Below the pieces are notes generated by a model. It saw nothing but the letters and a program-made list of their open reading frames with translations. It was not told the DNA's origin and made no database searches. A DNA stretch of 64,000 nucleotides from Psilocybe azurescens (taxonomy: Eukaryota; Basidiomycota; Agaricomycetes; Agaricales; Agrocybaceae), in NCBI GenBank assembly GCA_023853785.1, contig JAJIRX010000521.1, forward strand, positions 1-64,000. Reading direction: 5' to 3'. Positions 57,317 to 64,000 of this stretch are shown in pieces; positions within the stretch are counted from its first letter, which is position 1; the number at the start of each line of letters is the position of its first letter. The position numbers and the translations under genes are program-made.

Positions 57317-57775
57317 AAGTAGGAGATGAAAGCAGAAAGTCGGAGAAAGCGTAAAATAACGTGGATCGTGTCATGAGTCCGTAGTAATAATAGTAATAGT
57401 GAAAAATAGTGAAAGGGACGATGCGATGCGATGCGATGGGAGAGTTTATCCAGATATCAATGCAGTGGTAAATATGTAGTCGTGCGGGAAGTGAGAGAGA
57501 AGGGTAATAATAGGGGAGAGAAAGGCGACAAGAAGGCGCAACGGCCACAGCTTCAGCCAAGGCGGCTGGGCAAAACATCTAAAGTGATACAGCTAGACGT
57601 AGGAGAGAGAGAAAGCCCGGAAGCAAAAAAAACAAAAAATCTTCTTCCCAAAGTAAACCGGAAACAGAAATTGGGAGCCAAATTGGAGCCAATGAAAAAA
57701 AGAGAGAGAAGAACGCATGCCCAGAGCCAACAAGTAACAAAGAAAGAAAGAAAGGCAGAGAAATAAGAAAAGCGT

Positions 57776-60700
57776 TTACGACAGCGTAGTGTTGACATGC
57801 AACGGACTACCCGTCGTCGGCTTCGCATCCCAAGGCGCTGGGATCCTCGCCACGTCCGCCAGATTATGGTCCGCGCGCGCATCGTTCACTCGATCATGGT
57901 GGTTCATCGCCATCCGCGCACGACACCGCACAAGCCGCAACTTTGTCCGTTTGATCCCTGTAGGTAGTAATTCACGACGCGTCAATAACATACGTAATAT
58001 ATAGCAAAAGCGAGGAGTGCGTACAGGTAGCGATCGTCTCCCGATCCTCGTCCATGAACGGGTTCCCGCTCTGCAAGAGGTTGTCCTGCAGCGCATATAA
58101 GCACCACAAGGACTCTTCGTATAGTTTCTCGCATTCATCCGGCGTCGTCATCTGATCGAGGAGTTCTTTCCGCGCAGCTGTCCGACTCTGTGTAAGGGTG
58201 AGGAGTTGAGAGTTAGTTAACCAAGAGAAGGAGGACGGACGCACGAGAATAAGCGCGCGATCGTACACCAGCTGATCGAGATAGCTCTTAGGCCCATCAT
58301 ACGTGACAGGCAACCAGGTCTTCACCAGATCCGCTCTATCATTACATTTTATAAAATGTTCCTTGAACCAATTTAGCGCTGCAATTTTTGAAAAAAATAC
58401 ATCAGCACATTCGAGAAGAGAAAAACAACAACGCACCTTCATCAAACCCCTCACTGACCACAAAATCGCCCTCGGGGTGCCGCATCTTCATATGCTCCTG
58501 GAAGTTCCGCAGCTTGTCGATGCCCTTCTGCGAGAAGGACATGAGGAGCATGTACACCGCGACGCAGGTGACGGCGTTGAACTCGGCCTCCATGTCCGCG
58601 TGCTTGCGCCGGCGCGCGTGTTTGTCCGGCTCGCCCTCGCGCTGGGCGAATTTGGTCGGGTCGGGCAGGGGTTCTGGATCGCAGAAGAGTTGGGTGTGTG
58701 AGTGAGAGCGAGAGAAGAGAGGGAGAAGGAAACAAGAAAAAGCACGCACTCTGCGGAATCGCCTTGACATACTCATACATCTGGTCCGCCCAGCGCGTCA
58801 GCACGTCCGTCTTCTGCGCGAGCTCCTCGAGCGCCGCGAGGAGCTCCTCCTCCATCGGGTCCCGCTCCCCTGCTGTGCCCTTATCGCCCTCGTCCCCAGG
58901 CAGCGGCACACCCTGCACGCGGCGCGGCGACGACTGCGCACTCCCTGGCCCGCCGCCGCCGAAATACCCCTCCGCTGCCGCCCTCCGCGAAGTCCCGCGA
59001 GGGCGACGCCCTGTGCTTCCCGTTCTTATCCCCTGCGCCACCACCCCCGAATGCGAATGCGAGTGCCCGTGCCCAAACAGCTTCTTGCTCGCGATACTCA
59101 GCGCCCGATTCAGCGCGTTCGTCGCCGCGCGGGACGGCGAGCTCGAGAGCGGCGGCGGGATGGCCGCGCCTGCGGAGTGTGGGGGCGGCGGGAACGTCAT
59201 GGCGTTCGGCGAGGTGGCGGTGGTGGTGATGGGGGAGGTGGTTGTGGTGGGGAGAGCAGGTTCACGACGGGGTATCCTGTGTGGGTGTGCGTGGGCGTGT
59301 CGGGGGATAGTGGTGTGTGGGCGTGGGTGGTAGGGTTGGAGGGACCAGGTGACGCGTTGGTGTTGTTGTAGTCCCGCTCGAACGTCTGCGCGCGCCGGTC
59401 GTGCAGCGGTCTTCGGGGCTGCGCGGATGATATCTCTGTGGGTTGTCGTCGACGCGCATTCATATTCGCAAAAACAGAAATAAGGACGGAAACATAAAAG
59501 CGCACCATCAACCGCCCGATTAAACTCAACCGCCCTTGTATCCCCCACGAGCACATACTCCCGCCTCAAATTCCCGTCCTCCTCCGTCTCGCCGGGGATG
59601 AAGGAGCCCTCCGTCGAGAGTCCCTGGCCCTGTCCTCCTCCCTCCTTGTCCTCCTGTGCCTGTGCCTGTGCCTGCGCCTCTTGGACTGAAGCCGACGCCC
59701 GCTCCATACCCCGAGCGGCGTTTTCCATTTCCTTTCCCTGCACCCGCTCCAGGCGACCCATCCCGTGCCGTCGAGCTCAGCCCCGCCCCCCGAGGGCTCA
59801 CGCCCGCGCCCGCGCCTGCGCCTTCCACGTGCCCTCCCGCCGCACCAGCACCAGCACCGGCACCGGCATCAGCATCCACGCGCCGGAAATTAAACTTGCT
59901 CGGCGGGATCATCACGTTCATGTCCAGCACCTCCGGCGGGATCACGCGGTGGTGCTCGGGCGTCGGCGGGCGCCCGCCCATCCACGGGGCCCCCACACCC
60001 CCTCCCCCTTGCGCTTCTTTTCCTGCACCCGCGCCGCCACCACCACCACCACCACCACCGCCGCCGCCGCCGCCCAGCGACCCCGAGTCCTGCGGGCGCG
60101 GGAACTTGCTGCGCACCATCGCGCGGCTCCCGAAGAACTCCTCGTAGCTCGCGCGCGCGGCCGGCGTGCGCTGCAGCAGCTTGCGGATGAGCGCCTTGAT
60201 GTCCTCCGGCACGGGCAGGTCCGCGCTCCCCCACGCTTCCTTTTTTCTCCTTCTCCCTATCCCTGTCCTTCGCTTTCTCCCTATCCCCGTCACCGCGCTC
60301 GGCCTCCTCGTCGGGGAACCGCACGCCCTTCGAGTGCTCGATGCGCTTCAGCAGCTCGATGTGGTTCTGCGCGCGGAACGGCGCGCGCCCGACGGCCATC
60401 TCGTACAGCACGGCGCCGACGGACCAGAGGTCCGCGCGCGCGTCGTATTTCTCGTAGCGCAGGATCTCGGGGGCCATGTATAGGCTGTATGTTTTTTTTT
60501 GGGGGGGGGTTGGGGAATTTGGGGGAATTTGAGTGGGGTTGGGTTTTCGTGTTGGTTGCGGTTTGGGTTCGGGATTGGTGTTTAGGCGATGGAGGTTGTA
60601 GGAATAGGTTCAGGAGTAAAATACGAAACCAAGGTCGTAAAACAGCAGTAGCAGAGATAAAAAAAGAAACAAAAACACCGTCAGCATTTAATCCCTTTAC

Positions 60701-61844
60701 CCCAAAACCCAAAAAAAAAAACAGAAAGAAAGCAACTCACGGCGACCCACACAGCGTCTCCGCGAGCATCGCCTCAGGGAGGGAGCGTGCGAAGCCGAAG
60801 TCGGCGACTTTGAGGATGGGCACGCCGAGCGGGTGCCCGCGCGCGAGCTCGTCGGGGAGGCGGGGTTCAGGAGGAGGTTCTGGTTGGGAGGGAGGGGGTT
60901 AGTGGTGGTATATATTTGAGAGGAAGGGGAGAGGGAGAGGAGAGGGAGGGGGGAGGAGGGGGAAAGGGGGAGGGGAAGGGGAAATCGAGAGGGGAACGCA
61001 CCTGTGGCTTTATATCCCTATGAATCAAATTCCGATGCCGCAGAAATTTCAACGCACGGCCTACGCTTCGTCTTCAGCACGCGCAAAAGCAAAACAAAAC
61101 CCACTCTCGAACTCGAGACTCGAGACTCGAGCCTCCCTCACCACCCAAAAGCAAGAACTCACCCAGCTGTCTCAGAAAGCTGCGCACGGTCGTCTCGTCG
61201 AGCCCGCCCGTGCGCGGGTGCGGTAGTACTGCAGCGCCGCGCCGGGGCGGGGACGTACTCGAGCCCCTCGACGCGCCCGCGCTTCTTGATGTAGTTCGTG
61301 AGGTCCCCGCCGGCGCAGTACTCCATGATCAGGTATATGTGCTTCTCGGCGCGCTGTGGGGGTAAGGGTCAGGGTGAGAATGAGAATGATGACGAAGACG
61401 GGATGGATGCAGATGCAGCACACATTCCACTACGGTGGAAGTGCAAGTGGAGACGAAAGAGGAGAGAAGGAGAAGAGACACGCACGACGATATCGATGAG
61501 CTTCGTGATGTGCCGGTGCGAGAGCGACTTGAGGATCTGGATCTCGCTCTGCAGGTTCTCGAACAGCTTCGTCGTCAGGTTGTCGCGCTTCACCTGCTTG
61601 ATGGCCACCGTCTGCCTGGTGTCCTACAACAATCACCACGACGGAGTGAACAACCGGAATCTCAGCACCTGCAGAGACGGAGGGGGATGATCGTGCGCAC
61701 CTCGTGGTAGCCCTTGTACACGGTGGCGAAGCTCCCCTTGCCGATGTCGCCTACGATGACATAGGGCCGCGCATCGTCCTCGAACTCGCCCGCCGTCGTC
61801 CGCGCGGGAGCCTGCCGCTTGAAAGCCTGTACAGCATTGGACAT
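57776..61844 (-). CDS. ATG1: ATG1 autophagy serine/threonine kinase (three 1-nt gaps in the frame)
   Basis: The start is [17 protein letters not shown] (61844). Kinase motifs follow across many exons: glycine loop [53 protein letters not shown], catalytic [41 protein letters not shown] and [21 protein letters not shown] low-complexity middle includes poly-Gly at about 60075-60035. [19 protein letters not shown] and [18 protein letters not shown] are ATG1-specific. The C-terminal MIT region has [35 protein letters not shown] and [13 protein letters not shown], ending at 57776. ATG1/ULK starts autophagosome formation with ATG13. Single C deletions at about 60854, 61221 and 61245, all in C-rich runs, break the kinase frame; the conserved protein on both sides suggests consensus errors. 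It shares a 390-bp promoter with the GST-like gene. Confidence 0.9.
60035..60074. repeat. CCA/CCG trinucleotide microsatellite (poly-Gly codons of ATG1)
   Basis: An uninterrupted run of CCA then CCG triplets encodes about 13 glycines on the minus strand between the kinase domain and the [13 protein letters not shown] segment. Likely length-polymorphic linker. Confidence 0.8.
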
Positions 61845-62176
61845 CCTCTCGTCCAGGTGAGATTGCGGTGTGTATCGTCGATAGTCGATAGTCGATAGTC
61901 GATAGCGTGGTGTGGTGTAGCGGATGGATAGCGTTCAGTGTCGGTGGGTAAGCAGAGAAATGAGGAGTGTGCACATGCGGATAAGGTTAGGGACTAACCA
62001 AGAAATGCAAATGTTGAATCATCAGCTGACAAAGCATTTGACCCCTTGTTGGACTGGAATTGCCCGCTTTGCGCTTTCGCTCCCACTGCACTGTGCCTCC
62101 GCGTCGGCATGCATCTATAATTAATTATAGTCATGCACGAGCACTGTACCCGGTCATGTGTATCCCCACATACGAG

Positions 62177-62185
62177 TATAAAATA
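62177..62185 (+). promoter_or_regulatory. TATA box of the GST-like gene
   Basis: TATAAAATA lies 59 bp upstream of the ATG at 62236, on the GST side of the bidirectional ATG1/GST promoter. Confidence 0.55.
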
Positions 62186-62235
62186 GCTCGCTCCGAGTCC
62201 TTCACACCAGCACCCTTACTCTTACACTGCGGACC

Positions 62236-63028
62236 ATGCAGCCCCAGTCCCAGCCCAAATACACAGTCATCGGGACCCCCTTCTCCACCTTCACCCGCAC
62301 CATCACGCTCGCGCTGCACTACAAATCCATCCCGCACACCCAAGTCCCCGTCTTCCCGCACTCGCCCGGCGCGGACGCCGCGCATCCCTTTGGCATTATC
62401 CCCACTCTCCTCATCCAGAACCACAGCGACGCAGAAGATGGGGCCGCGCACGCCGAGAATGAGCATACGATAAAACTCCGCGAGACACAAGCCATCATCC
62501 GGTACATCGACCGCATCGCGCCCGAGCCCACCCTGCATTTCCACCCCCACAACCTGCAGGTGCGGATGGGAGTGCGGCTATGATTGAGGAGAAGATGTGG
62601 GAGTATGTGAGCTTCGTGGCGTCGTATGGTATGTCTTGCCTTGTCTCCCCCTCGAACCACTTTTCGTCGGCCTCATTTCTTGCCCTCTTTCCTCTCCTCC
62701 CACCTATCCACCTATCCACCCATCCTCGCACACAACAGGCTTCCCAACAATCGAACACGGCCTCGTCAAACCGCGCCTCAAACACCTCGCCTCCGGGCTC
62801 TCCGCCGCCGCCATCACGCCGCTCCTCACCCCCAACCTCCCCGCGCTCGCCAACTTCCTCGACATCACCGCGCAGTGCCTCCCCTCCTCCCCTTCCCACC
62901 CCACCCCTCCCTTCCTATTCGCCCCGCACCCGACGTACGCCGACCTCCACCTCTTCCCCATCCTCGCCGACCTGCGCCCCACCTCCGAGTGGGCCGCCCT
63001 CCTGCGCACCCGCTTGGCCCGAGACTAG
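62236..63028 (+). CDS. Glutathione S-transferase-like protein (one frame break)
   Basis: The thioredoxin-fold N-domain reads YTVIGTPFSTFTRTITLALH, KSIPHTQVPVFPHSPGA and HPFGIIPTLLIQN, with the substrate-facing ETQAIIRYIDRIAPEP. The helical C-domain reads AAMIEEKMWEYVSFVASY, an intron at about 62629-62738, GFPTIEHGLVKPRLKHLA, and TYADLHLFPILADLRPTSEW, ending LARD at 63028. The N- and C-domain frames are one base apart near 62565 (LHFHPHNLQ versus AGADGSAAMI), so one indel is needed. GST-like proteins conjugate or reduce electrophiles; many fungal ones act in lignin-derived or stress detoxification. Length about 220 aa is normal. Confidence 0.7.
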
Positions 63029-64000
63029 AAAGGTGGATGGAGAGTATGGACGCGCTGGAGTGTGTGCAAAGGACGCGGGAGGGGACGGTGAGTGCGGGGT
63101 CGGGCTGGAGGTTGGTGGTGGTGGTGTGCCAGGTGACGCATGAGGTATGGACTCTGGAAGGATGCTCGTGGCCCCAAAAGTAATCACGGGCAATAATAAA
63201 ACTCCTAATATCTCTGAACATGACCACAATAAAATTAGGGTCTCTTAGCTAGATCTGGATCATTTTTACAGATCTTTTGAACAAGGATATTAATTCCCTG
63301 AAAAGGGTCCCCTCCTTCCGTTTATGGTAGATTTTTTGAATCGGTGAGAAACCTATCTCAATGAGGAGATGTCTATCAAGGCTGAAAATTTATCACAATA
63401 TAAACAATACGTATACATACAATCATTTCATTCTACTATATAAACCTAAGCTCTGACGTCCTTTGATCTCTGACAATTACTGAATTAAATTGGATTTAAA
63501 TATTACATATTTACTGAAGTCCAATGACAGCATCCCAAAGGACCCCCTGGCGTAAAGAAGGACCACTAAACCTAATCACCATCGTGGTTTAGATAAAAAT
63601 AAGTTAGGCCATGAAGTTTCGGCCTAACATGAAACATTCTCGAACTGTTATAAACTGGAAAACTACGATGAAAACTGAGAGCGTCTCTCTCTTCGCTCCA
63701 GGAAAGCTCAAACAAAACATCTGCAGTTTACGCTATCTAACACAAATAAGGTAGAGGACATGCGCTTGTGTCTACATCACGTGATCATTGCGTGACAAAA
63801 TCACTGGAAAACATGTGCTTTATTAAAATAATAATCACTTTTGAAACCATTTTTGAAGAAACTATGTCAAAAGTTGCCCCGCTGGAAATACGGTGACTTT
63901 GAAGCACAAGAGTAAGTCAACAGCATGGTCGGGTGTGGAAACAGCAGTGAGTCACACAGGAGGTCACATACACGTGATGTTGACAGTAGCGCATGTCTCT
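63029..64000. other. 3' flank, no gene seen
   Basis: About 970 bp with no coherent frame. From 63180 on the DNA is AT-rich (GC drops sharply compared with the GST gene), resembling ordinary intergenic or repeat-derived sequence. It runs to the window edge. Confidence 0.45.

Noticed and set aside
59051..60902. Long plus-strand frames opposite ATG1, including a 434-codon one
   Set aside because: GC-rich antisense shadows of the kinase gene; Arg/Ala/Pro-rich and without domains.
1..64000. CRISPR arrays, rRNA genes, or viral insertions
   Set aside because: No regular repeat-spacer array, no rRNA sequence and no viral hallmark gene was seen; the tandem arrays found lack unique spacers.

Overview
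The window looks like nuclear DNA of an Agaricomycete (mushroom-forming basidiomycete). Real genes carry many short GT-AG introns of about 50-65 nt. The gene content fits that group: a laccase, a PL38/alginate-lyase-like enzyme, a DUF6533-type 7TM protein, DUF2235 and HET-domain genes, an SFM1-type SPOUT methyltransferase and the autophagy kinase ATG1. No bacterial, viral or organellar signal was seen.

Layout. 0-3 kb: repeat-rich DNA, weak gene relics and an 815-bp foldback element. 3.3-5.8 kb: an FHA-domain tail-anchored protein with several frame breaks. 7.1-10.9 kb: an unrecognised reading frame split by a Tc1/mariner transposon, then a HET-domain relic broken by an 85-bp tandem triplication. 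11.2-20 kb: a tandem repeat interrupted by about 8 kb that includes a degenerate DIRS-like tyrosine-recombinase retrotransposon. 20-24 kb: gene-poor. 24-32 kb: a conserved block with a membrane-anchored GH5 glycosidase, an ATP-grasp (D-Ala-D-Ala ligase-like) gene and a divergent lysine 2,3-aminomutase-like radical-SAM gene. 32.7-40.4 kb: a DUF2235 hydrolase relic split by a 6,141-bp palindromic element made of about 155-bp tandem units in opposite orientations. 42.9-57 kb: DUF6533 protein, PL38 lyase, a tiny secreted protein, laccase, a kelch-like gene and SFM1. 57.8-63 kb: ATG1 and a divergently transcribed GST-like gene.

How the genes relate. GH5, laccase, the PL38 lyase and the small secreted protein are lipid-glycoside or secreted/wall-directed functions typical of a saprotroph. 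The KamA-like and ATP-grasp genes face each other head to head and may form a small beta-lysine-using pathway; this is inference.

Caveat. Several conserved genes (FHA, KamA, GH5, DUF6533, ATG1, GST) show isolated 1-nt frame shifts, often in short homopolymers. The ATP-grasp, PL38, laccase and SFM1 genes read cleanly through all exons. Consensus errors in the assembly and genuine decay cannot be separated from sequence alone. All exon boundaries were derived by eye.
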